Assembly (NCBI GenBank): GCA_934486965.1
Contig: CAKSQP010000032.1
Coordinates: forward strand, 1 to 13,426
Reading direction: 5' to 3'
DNA length: 13,426 bases
DNA from: an uncultured Eubacteriales bacterium
GTDB lineage: Bacteria > Bacillota > Clostridia > Oscillospirales > UBA644
In this document: one piece after another, positions 7,223-13,426 of the stretch
How positions within the stretch are numbered: position 1 is the stretch's first letter
Layout: the number at the start of each line of letters is the position of its first letter
The notes under the pieces: model-generated
The model's input: the letters and a program-made list of their open reading frames with translations, nothing else
Database searches by the model: none
What the model was told of the DNA's origin: nothing
Made by a program: the position numbers and the translations under genes

Positions 7223-8020
7223 TTATTTATTGCAGTTGTCGAAATCGGCAAGCTTCGGCGGGAAGAATTCTTCGACGGGGAAGCACATCTTATAGAAGAG
7301 GTTGCAGGGATCGTCTTCGGACGGACCGCAGCATTCTTTTTCGGGAATGCAGAAGTCGTAAGAGGGGACGATTATCTGGACATGGCGCATAATTCTTATT
7401 ATCGAGAAGATACCGAACGTTGCATAAAGCCTCTTTGAACCGCCGACGTCGACAAGCCCGTTGAAACTTGTCAGAATGTTTCCCGGCAGATTATTTACGT
7501 CGCAGGCGCAGCAGCCGCAGCAATCGCAGCAGTCTCCGATCTTTGTCGATAAAAGTATCGGATCGAGAACTTCGACTGCGGCAATGGGCATATTGCTTCC
7601 GACCGGCAGAGGTATGTCGTAAGAATTTTCCATATAAAGGGACGAATATGTTTTGGCGTTGCCTTCACTGCCGAAAAGAATGGCTCTTTTATCGAATACG
7701 GTAAGTCCCTCTATTCTTGTGGGACGGTTGAGTCCGGTGTAGGCGTCGTAACTGCTTTTAATGAATATCCGCGCGTCGACCGTATAAAATCCCTTGTTGA
7801 ACTGGAGAGGCTCCACATCGATATAAGTGAAAATTATTTCCGCGGAAATGGGCTTTAACGAAATTGACGAGTCGAGAACGGACTGGTCTTCGGCGTTGAA
7901 ATATACACGCGCGTCGGAAACGCAGTCGCGGTCCTTACAGCAGTCATATACTCTTTTTGCGTCAATGCAAACGGATTCGCGAAGATCGTTCTGACGGCAA
8001 TTATTGTTTCTGTCTGGCAT
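7223..8020 (-). CDS. Cysteine-rich conserved hypothetical protein
   Basis: A 265-residue protein of unknown function. From memory it resembles an uncharacterised Clostridia family with the conserved start RQNDLRESVCIDAKRVYD, but I cannot name a domain. No signal peptide or membrane helix is evident. Cysteines cluster in three places: near the N-terminus (Cys18, 27, 28, 33), in a striking run DCCDCCGCCACD at residues 163-174, and near the C-terminus (CIPEKECC and CNLFYKMC). Between them are beta-rich stretches such as YIDVEPLQFNKGFYTVDARI. The clusters suggest metal binding or disulfide cross-linking, as in some spore-coat proteins (inference only). I place the start at 8020, because the upstream in-frame ATG at 8059 would fall almost on the predicted transcription start and has no ribosome binding site. 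The AAAGGAG before 8020 is 13 bases away, somewhat long. It is monocistronic. Confidence 0.8.
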   Translation of the reverse strand: MPDRNNNCRQNDLRESVCIDAKRVYDCCKDRDCVSDARVYFNAEDQSVLDSSISLKPISAEIIFTYIDVEPLQFNKGFYTVDARIFIKSSYDAYTGLNRPTRIEGLTVFDKRAILFGSEGNAKTYSSLYMENSYDIPLPVGSNMPIAAVEVLDPILLSTKIGDCCDCCGCCACDVNNLPGNILTSFNGLVDVGGSKRLYATFGIFSIIRIMRHVQIIVPSYDFCIPEKECCGPSEDDPCNLFYKMCFPVEEFFPPKLADFDNCNK

Positions 8021-8068
8021 TTGTGCGTTTTTTCTCCTTTCGCATTTTGTATGGGACATTGCACTAAC

Positions 8069-8097
8069 AGTATATGTCTCTGCGTTATTTTTGACAA
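8069..8097 (-). promoter_or_regulatory. Sigma-A promoter of the cysteine-rich protein gene
   Basis: On the - strand TTGTCA (8092-8097) and TATACT (8069-8074) are spaced by 17 bases. Initiation is expected near 8062, giving a leader of about 40 bases to the ATG at 8020. It is arranged back to back with the ylxM promoter, with 25 bases between the two -35 boxes. Confidence 0.72.
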
Positions 8098-8122
8098 AAT
8101 AGGATTTTTTTGCCGAAAGCCC

Positions 8123-8150
8123 TTGACAAACCCGTATTTTATGGTATAAT
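8123..8150 (+). promoter_or_regulatory. Sigma-A promoter of the ylxM-ffh-rpsP cluster
   Basis: A perfect TTGACA (8123-8128) and a perfect TATAAT (8145-8150) are spaced by 16 bases. A TGG directly before the -10 box gives an extended -10 motif. Initiation is expected near 8157. It probably drives at least ylxM and ffh, and possibly the whole cluster through fucI, since no clear internal promoter was found. Confidence 0.85.
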
Positions 8151-8157
8151 AGATATG

Positions 8158-8181
8158 CTGTAAAGATGTTTTACTTTACAG
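8158..8181 (+). other. Stem-loop at the 5' end of the ylxM leader RNA
   Basis: A perfect 8-bp inverted repeat, CTGTAAAG (8158-8165) and CTTTACAG (8174-8181) with an 8-base loop, begins at the predicted transcription start and ends 28 bases before the ylxM ATG. Two G-U pairs could extend it. No T tract follows, so it is not a terminator. It could stabilise the mRNA 5' end or be a protein-binding operator; the sequence alone does not decide. Confidence 0.6.
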
Positions 8182-8209
8182 TGCATCAGAAAGGAAATGG
8201 GGGAAATGT

Positions 8210-8599
8210 ATGGCAAAGGTCGATACCTCGTCGGGGACCGACAGAGTTAAAATGGCTCTGCTTCTTGACTGCTACGGTAAAGTACTTACCGAAAAACAGT
8301 TTGCCGCCATGGACCTCTATTTTCAGGACGACCTCTCTTTATCGGAGATCTCGGAACAGACGGGGATCACGAGACAGGGCGTCTGGGATAATATCAAAAG
8401 AGGCGAGAAACTTCTTCTGAATATGGAAGAACAACTCGGGGTCGTTGCGAAAACGACCGATACGAACGATAAAATAAGGCGAGCGTCCGAATCTCTAAAG
8501 GAAATAAAAGATTATGCCCAGCGGAAATATCTTCCCGCCGAGATCATAAAGGATCTGACGGCTATTCTCGCAGATTTCGACTCAATACTCAAAGACTGA
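8210..8599 (+). CDS. ylxM: YlxM family DNA-binding-like protein (SRP-associated)
   Basis: A 129-residue small protein of the YlxM/UPF0122 family, usually about 110-130 residues. The family is encoded beside ffh in Firmicutes and has been linked to the signal recognition particle. The N-terminal half is helical and contains a sigma-70 region 4-like helix-turn-helix (about 43-64, LSLSEISEQTGITRQGVWDN). This is preceded by LLLDCYGKVLTEKQFAAMDLYF, a near-consensus family motif. The C-terminal third (ESLKEIKDYAQRK onward) is charged and helical. A GGGGGA site is 5-6 bases before the chosen ATG. It is the first gene after the promoter at 8123-8150, and ffh begins 14 bases downstream, fitting co-expression with the SRP. 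Confidence 0.93.
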   Translation: MAKVDTSSGTDRVKMALLLDCYGKVLTEKQFAAMDLYFQDDLSLSEISEQTGITRQGVWDNIKRGEKLLLNMEEQLGVVAKTTDTNDKIRRASESLKEIKDYAQRKYLPAEIIKDLTAILADFDSILKD

Positions 8600-8613
8600 A
8601 GGAGATTTTTGAA

Positions 8614-9951
8614 ATGGCTTTTGACAGCCTTTCCGAAAAACTCGGAAATATATTCAGAAAACTGAAAAGCCGCGGCAAACTTTCCGAAGCGGACGTAAAG
8701 GAAGTAATGCGTGAAATACGTATGGCGCTCCTTTCCGCCGACGTAAACTTCAAGGTCGCAAAAGACTTTGTCGCGCAGGTCTCGGAAAGAGCGACGGGGG
8801 CGGACGTCCTCGAAAGCCTTACCCCCGCGCAGCAGGTCATTAAAATCGTAAATGAAGAACTCACCTCGTTTATGGGCGGCGAAAACGATAAGATACGCTT
8901 TGCGTCAAAACCTCCGACCGTCGTTATGCTTTGCGGTCTTCAGGGTGCGGGTAAAACCACTCATTGTGCAAAACTTGCTCTCTATTTTAAGAATATGGGT
9001 AAACGTCCGCTTCTTGCGGCGTGCGATATCTACCGTCCCGCGGCTGTTTTGCAGTTGCAGGTAATGGGCGAAAAAGCAGGAGTTCCCGTCTTTACGATGC
9101 CCGAAGGCACCGACGCTGTTACGATCGCAAAAAAAGCGGTAAACCACGCAAAAGACCACGGCTATGACATGGTATTTCTCGATACGGCGGGTCGTCTGCA
9201 TATCGACGAGGCTCTGATGGCGGAACTCAAGGATATAAAAGCGGCTGTCGAACCGAGAGAAATCATTCTTACCGTCGACGCAATGACGGGTCAGGACGCC
9301 GTAAACGTCGCGAAGAGTTTTGACGAAGAACTTGATATAACAGGCGTTCTTCTTACAAAGACCGACGGCGATACGCGAGGCGGCGCGGCGCTTTCCGTTA
9401 AATATGTTACGGGAAAGCCGATAAAGTTTATGGGTACGGGCGAAAAACTCGGAGATCTCGAACCTTTCCACCCCGACAGAATGGCTTCGAGAATTCTCGG
9501 AATGGGAGATGTTCTTTCCCTTATAGAAAAGGCGGAAAAATCCTTCGACGAGAAAAAAGCGCTTGAACTTGAAGAGAAGATCAGAAAGAACAAAATGGAT
9601 CTCAATGATTTTCTCGACAATATGCAGCAACTTAAAAATATGGGGCCTCTCGACCAGATAATGGGAATGATGCCGGGAGTAAACAAACAGGCTCTTAAAG
9701 GTGCTGAAATAAACGAAAAACAGATAGACCGAACAGAGGCGGTAATTCTTTCGATGACTCCCGCCGAAAGGGAAAACCCCGAGATCATCAACGCTTCCCG
9801 CAAAAAGAGGATCGCGGCGGGCTGCGGACTTAAAGTCGAGGACGTGAACCGTCTCCTCAAATCGTTCGAACAGATGAAAACGATGATGAAGAGAGTTCCG
9901 GGATTCGGCGGCTTTTCCAAAAAGAAAACCAAGAAGAAAAAGAAAAAATAA
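8614..9951 (+). CDS. ffh: Signal recognition particle protein Ffh (SRP54)
   Basis: A 445-residue GTPase that binds 4.5S/SRP RNA and signal sequences on ribosomes and delivers nascent membrane and secreted proteins to FtsY. An N-terminal helical bundle (about 1-90) is followed by the G domain. That domain has the P-loop GLQGAGKTT (108-116), DTAGR (190-194), TKTDGDTRGG (248-257) and GTGEKLGDLEPFHPDRMASR. The methionine-rich M domain (about 328-435) includes the MGPLDQIMGMMPG and SRKKRIAAGCG segments. The usual Ser of the RNA-contacting GSG is Cys here (Cys404). The protein ends in a run of lysines (436-445). A GGAG site precedes the ATG. Length and order after ylxM are typical, and rpsP follows 59 bases later. 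Confidence 0.98.
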   Translation: MAFDSLSEKLGNIFRKLKSRGKLSEADVKEVMREIRMALLSADVNFKVAKDFVAQVSERATGADVLESLTPAQQVIKIVNEELTSFMGGENDKIRFASKPPTVVMLCGLQGAGKTTHCAKLALYFKNMGKRPLLAACDIYRPAAVLQLQVMGEKAGVPVFTMPEGTDAVTIAKKAVNHAKDHGYDMVFLDTAGRLHIDEALMAELKDIKAAVEPREIILTVDAMTGQDAVNVAKSFDEELDITGVLLTKTDGDTRGGAALSVKYVTGKPIKFMGTGEKLGDLEPFHPDRMASRILGMGDVLSLIEKAEKSFDEKKALELEEKIRKNKMDLNDFLDNMQQLKNMGPLDQIMGMMPGVNKQALKGAEINEKQIDRTEAVILSMTPAERENPEIINASRKKRIAAGCGLKVEDVNRLLKSFEQMKTMMKRVPGFGGFSKKKTKKKKKK

Positions 9952-9961
9952 TCGCTATGAG

Positions 9962-9980
9962 ACGGCGGAAAGCCGTTTTA
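9962..9980 (+). other. Small hairpin between ffh and rpsP
   Basis: ACGGC (9962-9966) can pair with GCCGT (9972-9976) around a 5-base loop, followed by TTTATATA. The stem is short and the T tract brief, so at most it is a weak terminator or attenuator between ffh and rpsP. It may instead be chance. Confidence 0.35.
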
Positions 9981-10010
9981 TATAAAAGAAAAATTTAAGA
10001 GGTGAACAAA

Positions 10011-10253
10011 ATGGCAGTAAAAATCAGATTGCGCAGAATGGGTTCGAAAAAGGCTCCCTTCTACCGTGTTGTAGTAGCGGATTCCCGTTATCCCAGAGAC
10101 GGAAGATTCATCGAGGAGATAGGCACCTATAATCCTCTCACCGAGCCTGCGGCTGTTAATATCGACGGCGAAAAGGCAAAGACCTGGCTCAAGAACGGCG
10201 CTCAGCCCACCGATGTCGTTAAAAGACTTTTCAAAGACAGCGGAATTCTCTAA
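10011..10253 (+). CDS. rpsP: 30S ribosomal protein S16
   Basis: An 80-residue ribosomal protein of the small subunit body, normal family length. The N-terminus MAVKIRLRRMGSKKAPFYRV, followed by VVADSRYPRDGRFIEEIGTYNP, is near-consensus S16, and the C-terminal LKNGAQPTDVVKRLF is also typical. I use the ATG at 10011. An open frame from a GTG at 10002 is rejected because that GTG is part of the Shine-Dalgarno sequence (GAGGTG). It begins the rpsP-khpA-rimM-trmD stretch conserved in Firmicutes. Confidence 0.98.
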   Translation: MAVKIRLRRMGSKKAPFYRVVVADSRYPRDGRFIEEIGTYNPLTEPAAVNIDGEKAKTWLKNGAQPTDVVKRLFKDSGIL

Positions 10254-10269
10254 TTGTTAAAGTTTCCGA

Positions 10270-10299
10270 CGGCTTGGAAAGGTTTGCCTTTCCAAGCTG
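10270..10299 (+). other. Strong stem-loop between rpsP and khpA
   Basis: GCTTGGAAAGG (10272-10282) pairs perfectly with CCTTTCCAAGC (10287-10297) around a TTTG loop, and a G-U plus a C-G pair extend the base to 10270-10299. No T tract follows, so a classic intrinsic terminator is unlikely. It may be an RNA processing or stability element separating highly expressed rpsP from the following genes. Confidence 0.65.
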
Positions 10300-10332
10300 A
10301 ATATGGAGCTTTGCACACGAAAGGCAAAAATT

Positions 10333-10563
10333 ATGGAAGATCTTATTCTTTATATTGTTAAACACATGGTCAAAAACCCTGACGCCGTTAAGGTGGAAGA
10401 GGGCGAAATGCGCGACGATGTAACGGTCTACAACGTGACTGTTGCGGAAGACGACAAAGGCTTTGTTATCGGAAAACAGGGTAAAGTCGCAAAGGCTTTG
10501 CGCTGTATCGTCAAGGCTGCCGCTTACAGGGAAGGCAAAAAGATAAATATAGATATTTTATAA
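10333..10563 (+). CDS. khpA: KH-domain RNA-binding protein KhpA (YlqC)
   Basis: A 76-residue single KH-domain protein, typical length for KhpA/YlqC, which in Gram-positives pairs with KhpB/Jag and binds RNA. The N-terminal helix MEDLILYIVKHMVKNPD leads into the beta strands. The KH GxxG loop is GKQG (47-50) within GFVIGKQGKVAKALR. The C-terminal KINIDIL strand is also typical. I place the start at 10333 because it matches the family N-terminus and has GAAAGG about 8 bases upstream. The upstream in-frame ATG at 10303 would add ten non-conserved residues. It sits between rpsP and rimM, the standard location. Confidence 0.94.
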   Translation: MEDLILYIVKHMVKNPDAVKVEEGEMRDDVTVYNVTVAEDDKGFVIGKQGKVAKALRCIVKAAAYREGKKINIDIL

Positions 10564-10568
10564 TAACG

Positions 10569-10604
10569 GAGCGTTGTCCGGTTTTTCCGGCTGACGCTCG
10601 GTTT
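10569..10604 (+). terminator. Possible attenuator hairpin between khpA and rimM
   Basis: GAGCGT (10569-10574) pairs with ACGCTC (10594-10599), and an inner CCGG/CCGG stem (10578-10581 with 10587-10590) closes a T5 loop. A GGTTTTAT stretch follows. The shape fits a weak intrinsic terminator or attenuator that would reduce rimM-trmD transcription relative to rpsP. The T tract is short, so read-through is likely. Confidence 0.4.
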
Positions 10605-10623
10605 TATATTCATCGGAACGCTT

Positions 10624-11133
10624 ATGGATTTGATAGAAACAGGAAAAATCGTTAATACCCACGGAATAAAGGGCGATATTAAAGCGGTTTTATGGACTTC
10701 TGATATTGAAAGCCTGCTTGAAGTCAAAGAGCTTTTTATTGACGGAAATCCTTATGCGGTCGACGCTGCAAGACTTCACGGCGACAATATACTTTTCAGA
10801 CTTCACGGCGTCGATACTCCCGAAGCCGCCGAAAAATTCCGCAACCGTATAATCTCTGTTCCGCGTGACACTTTTTCTCTTGACGAGGGCGAATATTTTA
10901 TTTCGGACCTTATCGGAATTTCGGTGTACGATGCGGATACGGGAAAATTCTACGGCGAAATATCGGACGTTTTACAGCCCGGAGCAAACGACGTATACGA
11001 ACTTGCCGAAAGAACCGAGGACGGAAAAACCGTAAAACGTTATATTCCGGCGATAAAGGACTGTATCGTTTCTACCGATATCAAAGGCAAAACAATGAAG
11101 ATCAGACCGCTTGAGGGACTTTTCGATTTATGA
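10624..11133 (+). CDS. rimM: Ribosome maturation factor RimM
   Basis: A 169-residue factor for late assembly of the 30S subunit head, acting with S19, normal family length. The N-terminal RimM domain (about 1-85) opens with LIETGKIVNTHGIKGDIKA, a near-consensus GxIxxxHGIxGExK motif. It also contains LFIDG and the DTPEAAEKFRNRII segment. The C-terminal PRC-barrel domain (about 88-169) begins at EYFISDLIGISV and includes GEISDVLQPGANDVYEL and RYIPAIKDCIVSTDI. The ribosome binding site (GGAA, 5 bases upstream) is weak. Its stop overlaps the trmD start (ATGA), a common arrangement that couples their translation. Confidence 0.97.
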   Translation: MDLIETGKIVNTHGIKGDIKAVLWTSDIESLLEVKELFIDGNPYAVDAARLHGDNILFRLHGVDTPEAAEKFRNRIISVPRDTFSLDEGEYFISDLIGISVYDADTGKFYGEISDVLQPGANDVYELAERTEDGKTVKRYIPAIKDCIVSTDIKGKTMKIRPLEGLFDL

Positions 11134-11831
11134 GATTTGATATAATGACGCTTTTTCCGACGGAAGTCGACGCGTTTCTGATGTCGAGCATTATCGGCAG
11201 AGCGCGCAAGGCTGGACTTATTACCGTTAAATGCCACGATATACGCGATTTTTCGGATAATAAGCACCGTCATATCGACGACTATCCGTACGGCGGGGGT
11301 ATGGGAATGGTAATGCAGGCAAAGCCTGTCATAGAGTGTTTTGAGACAATCAAAGCGGAAGTCCCCGATACTTACTGCATATATCTTTCTCCGAAAGGTA
11401 AAAAACTTACTCAGAACAGAGCGAAAAAATTTCTTAAAAAAGAAAATATTACGCTTCTGTGCGGTCATTATGAGGGAATTGACCAGAGAGCGCTCGACTC
11501 CGTTGTCGACGAGGAGATCTCGATAGGGGATTACGTCCTTTCGGGAGGCGAACTCGGAGCAATGGTTTTTGTCGACTGCGTTTCGCGAATGGTCGACGGG
11601 GTGCTTTCCGCGAGCGAATGTTACGAAGACGAGAGCATTGCAAGCGGGCTTCTGGAATATCCTCAATACACAAGACCTGCAGAATTCGACGGGCTTAAAG
11701 TGCCCGACGTTTTGCTGAGCGGTCATGAAGCAAACATAAAAAAATGGCGGCTCGAACAGTCTCTTCTTATAACGAAAGAAAGAAGAAAAGACTTATACAG
11801 CCGATACATAAAAAAGAAAAATAATAAATAA
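11130..11831 (+). CDS. trmD: tRNA (guanine-37-N1)-methyltransferase TrmD
   Basis: A 233-residue SPOUT-class enzyme that methylates G37 of tRNAs reading CNN codons and so prevents frameshifting. Its length is typical. It opens with MRFDIMTLFP and has YPYGGGMGMVMQAKPV (52-67). The knot segments that bind SAM are LCGHYEGIDQR (110-120) and SIGDYVLSGGE (131-141). The C-terminal domain has YTRPAEFDGLKVPDVLLSGH, which is strongly conserved. It overlaps rimM by 4 bases. The gene often found next in this cluster, rplS (L19), is not present; an L-fucose isomerase gene follows after 12 bases. Confidence 0.98.
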   Translation: MRFDIMTLFPTEVDAFLMSSIIGRARKAGLITVKCHDIRDFSDNKHRHIDDYPYGGGMGMVMQAKPVIECFETIKAEVPDTYCIYLSPKGKKLTQNRAKKFLKKENITLLCGHYEGIDQRALDSVVDEEISIGDYVLSGGELGAMVFVDCVSRMVDGVLSASECYEDESIASGLLEYPQYTRPAEFDGLKVPDVLLSGHEANIKKWRLEQSLLITKERRKDLYSRYIKKKNNK

Positions 11832-11843
11832 GGAGGACAGACA

Positions 11844-13426
11844 ATGTCAGAAAAAAGATCAAGATACTGCGGTCACATGCCCGTAATCGGAATAAGACCG
11901 ACAATCGACGGACGCCGCGGACCGATGAAACTCCGCGAAAGCCTTGAAGACCAGACCATGGGAATGGCTCTTGCGGCAAAGAAACTTTTCGAGGAAAACC
12001 TTACATATACGAACGGCGAACCCGTAAAAGTCATCATTGCGGACAGCACTATCGGAAGAGTTCCCGAGTCCGCCGCATGTGCGGATAAATTCCGCAGAGA
12101 AGGCGTTGATATAACCCTTACCGTAACTCCCTGCTGGTGCTACGGCTCCGAAACCATGGATATGGACCCCCATACCATTAAGGCTGTCTGGGGCTTTAAC
12201 GGAACCGAAAGACCCGGTGCCGTTTACCTTGCGTCTGTTCTTGCAACTCACGCGCAGAAAGGTCTTCCCGCATTCGGTATCTACGGACACGAAGTTCAGG
12301 ATATAAACGACGTTACGAATATCCCCGACGACGTAAAGGAAAAACTTCTCCGTTTCGGAAGAGCCGCTGTTGCTGCCGCAACCATGAGAGGAAAATCCTA
12401 CCTCCAGATAGGTTCCGTAACCATGGGTATCGGCGGTTCCATAATGGATCAGGCATTCATCGAAGATTATCTCGGAATGAGAGTCGAGTCTATCGACGAA
12501 GTCGAAATTCTCCGCCGTATGGAAGAGGGCATCTATAACAAAGAAGAGTATGAAAAGGCTCTTAAATGGGCGAAAGAGCACTGCAAAGAGGGAAGAGACG
12601 ACAACCCCGACTTTGTTCGTTTCAACAGAGAGCAGAAAGATAAGCAGTGGGAATTCATCATCAAGATGTACTGCATAATCAAAGACCTTATGAACGGAAA
12701 TCCCGATCTTCCCGAAGGCTTTGAAGAAGAAATGGTCGGACATAACGCCATTGCCGCAGGTTTCCAGGGACAGAGACAGTGGACAGACCACTGGCCGAAC
12801 TGCGACTATCCCGAAGCGCTTCTCAACTCTACTTTCGACCACAACGGAGCAAGAGAACCTTATATCCTTGCAACCGAAAACGATATCCTTAACGGTCTCG
12901 GAATGCTCTTTATGAAGTTGCTTACAGGAAGAGCACAGATATTCGCCGACGTTCGTACATACTGGTCTCCCGAAGCGACCAAGAGAGTAACGGGCTATGA
13001 ATTTGAGGGCGTTGCAAAAGAAAACGGCGGTGTTATCCACCTTCTCAATTCAGGTGCAGCCTGCCTCGACGCCTGCGGCGAAGCAACCGATAAGGACGGC
13101 AACCACCTTATGAAGAAGTGGTGGGAAGTTACCGACGAAGATATCAAGAAGATGACCGACGCTACCGTATGGTGCGAAGCAGGCTTTGATAACTTCCGCG
13201 GCGGCGGGTTCTCGAGTTCCTTTACGACCCGTGCCGAGATGCCCGCAACAATGATAAGACTTAACCTTGTAAAAGGTCTCGGACCTGTTTTGCAGATCGC
13301 CGAAGGCTGGACGGTAAATCTTCCCGACGAAGTTTCCCATACTCTTATGGAAAGAACTAATCCGACATGGCCCTGCACCTGGTTCACTCCGAGAACCACA
13401 GGCAAAGGCGCTTTCAAATCGGCTTA
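11844..13426 (+). CDS. fucI: L-fucose isomerase (3' partial)
   Basis: The first 527 codons of a predicted L-fucose isomerase, which converts L-fucose to L-fuculose; family members are about 590 residues, so some 60 are missing beyond the window edge. Family segments are PVIGIRPTIDGRRGPMKLRE near the N-terminus, TPCWCYGSETMDMDP, MGIGGSIMDQAFIEDYLGMR, GFQGQRQWTDHWPN and TNPTWPCTWFTPR. By alignment from memory with the E. coli enzyme, metal ligands Glu337 and Asp361 correspond to Glu345 (ATEND) and Asp369 (FADVRTYW), with the 24-residue spacing kept. The third ligand, a histidine, should lie past the window end. An AGGAGG site sits 7 bases before the ATG. The gene uses many C-ending codons, suggesting high expression. 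With only 12 bases after trmD and no clear promoter, co-transcription with the translation cluster is likely. D-arabinose isomerase activity is a common side activity. Confidence 0.94.
   Translation, partial: MSEKRSRYCGHMPVIGIRPTIDGRRGPMKLRESLEDQTMGMALAAKKLFEENLTYTNGEPVKVIIADSTIGRVPESAACADKFRREGVDITLTVTPCWCYGSETMDMDPHTIKAVWGFNGTERPGAVYLASVLATHAQKGLPAFGIYGHEVQDINDVTNIPDDVKEKLLRFGRAAVAAATMRGKSYLQIGSVTMGIGGSIMDQAFIEDYLGMRVESIDEVEILRRMEEGIYNKEEYEKALKWAKEHCKEGRDDNPDFVRFNREQKDKQWEFIIKMYCIIKDLMNGNPDLPEGFEEEMVGHNAIAAGFQGQRQWTDHWPNCDYPEALLNSTFDHNGAREPYILATENDILNGLGMLFMKLLTGRAQIFADVRTYWSPEATKRVTGYEFEGVAKENGGVIHLLNSGAACLDACGEATDKDGNHLMKKWWEVTDEDIKKMTDATVWCEAGFDNFRGGGFSSSFTTRAEMPATMIRLNLVKGLGPVLQIAEGWTVNLPDEVSHTLMERTNPTWPCTWFTPRTTGKGAFKSA

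Noticed and set aside
7855..8097. An 80-codon - strand open frame starting near the promoter of the cysteine-rich gene
   Set aside because: Its start codon lies within the -35 region, upstream of the predicted transcription start, and it overlaps the N-terminus of the better-supported gene in another frame.
8905..9630. A 241-codon open frame opposite ffh, and another at 9291-9932
   Set aside because: Both are antisense to the confident ffh gene, have no plausible start signals and encode no recognisable motifs.
10272..10297. Strong hairpin after rpsP read as an intrinsic terminator
   Set aside because: No T tract follows the stem, so it was recorded as an RNA stem-loop and not as a terminator.
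11859..13040. A 393-codon open frame on the - strand opposite fucI
   Set aside because: It is the antisense shadow of a strongly supported fucI. It has no ribosome binding site or recognisable domain, and its length follows from the biased codon use of fucI.

Overview
This window looks like a piece of a Gram-positive, low-to-mid GC Clostridia chromosome. A cellulosome-type, gut- or rumen-associated Ruminococcaceae/Oscillospiraceae relative is the best guess. The reasons are dockerin and cohesin modules, a class II (Firmicutes-type) GalT, a YlxM-Ffh pair, strong Shine-Dalgarno sites and consensus sigma-A promoters. No rRNA, tRNA, CRISPR array, insertion sequence or phage gene was seen.

Region 1 (1-2275, + strand) holds the 3' end of a secreted dockerin protein. 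It is followed 11 bases later by a membrane-anchored protein with an N-terminal cohesin, a cadherin-like beta-sandwich, a further extracellular region, one transmembrane helix and a long acidic cytoplasmic tail. Together they look like a surface-attachment module. A perfect 10-bp hairpin with A/T tracts on both sides (2239-2264) separates this region from the converging region 2.

Region 2 (2276-7162, - strand) is a tight four-gene operon behind one excellent sigma-A promoter (7134-7162). Its order is a B12-domain radical SAM protein (TIGR03960 type), its DUF2344/TIGR03936 partner (4-base overlap), class II galT, and a galU-like UTP-glucose-1-phosphate uridylyltransferase. The last two genes handle UDP-sugars (Leloir pathway). 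The first two belong to a conserved but poorly understood pair.

Region 3 (7183-8097, - strand) is a single gene for a cysteine-rich protein of unknown function. It has its own promoter and terminator.

Region 4 (8123-13426, + strand) starts from a promoter divergent from region 3 and carries ylxM-ffh-rpsP-khpA-rimM-trmD, a classic Firmicutes translation/secretion cluster. The next gene, only 12 bases after trmD and with a strong ribosome binding site, is an L-fucose isomerase gene cut by the window end. rplS, which often follows trmD, is not there.

Most of the window is ordinary core genome. I do not see a clear new defence or mobile system. The parts most worth a second look are the cohesin protein with a cytoplasmic tail, the cysteine-rich orphan, fucI joined to the trmD cluster, and several intergenic RNA hairpins.
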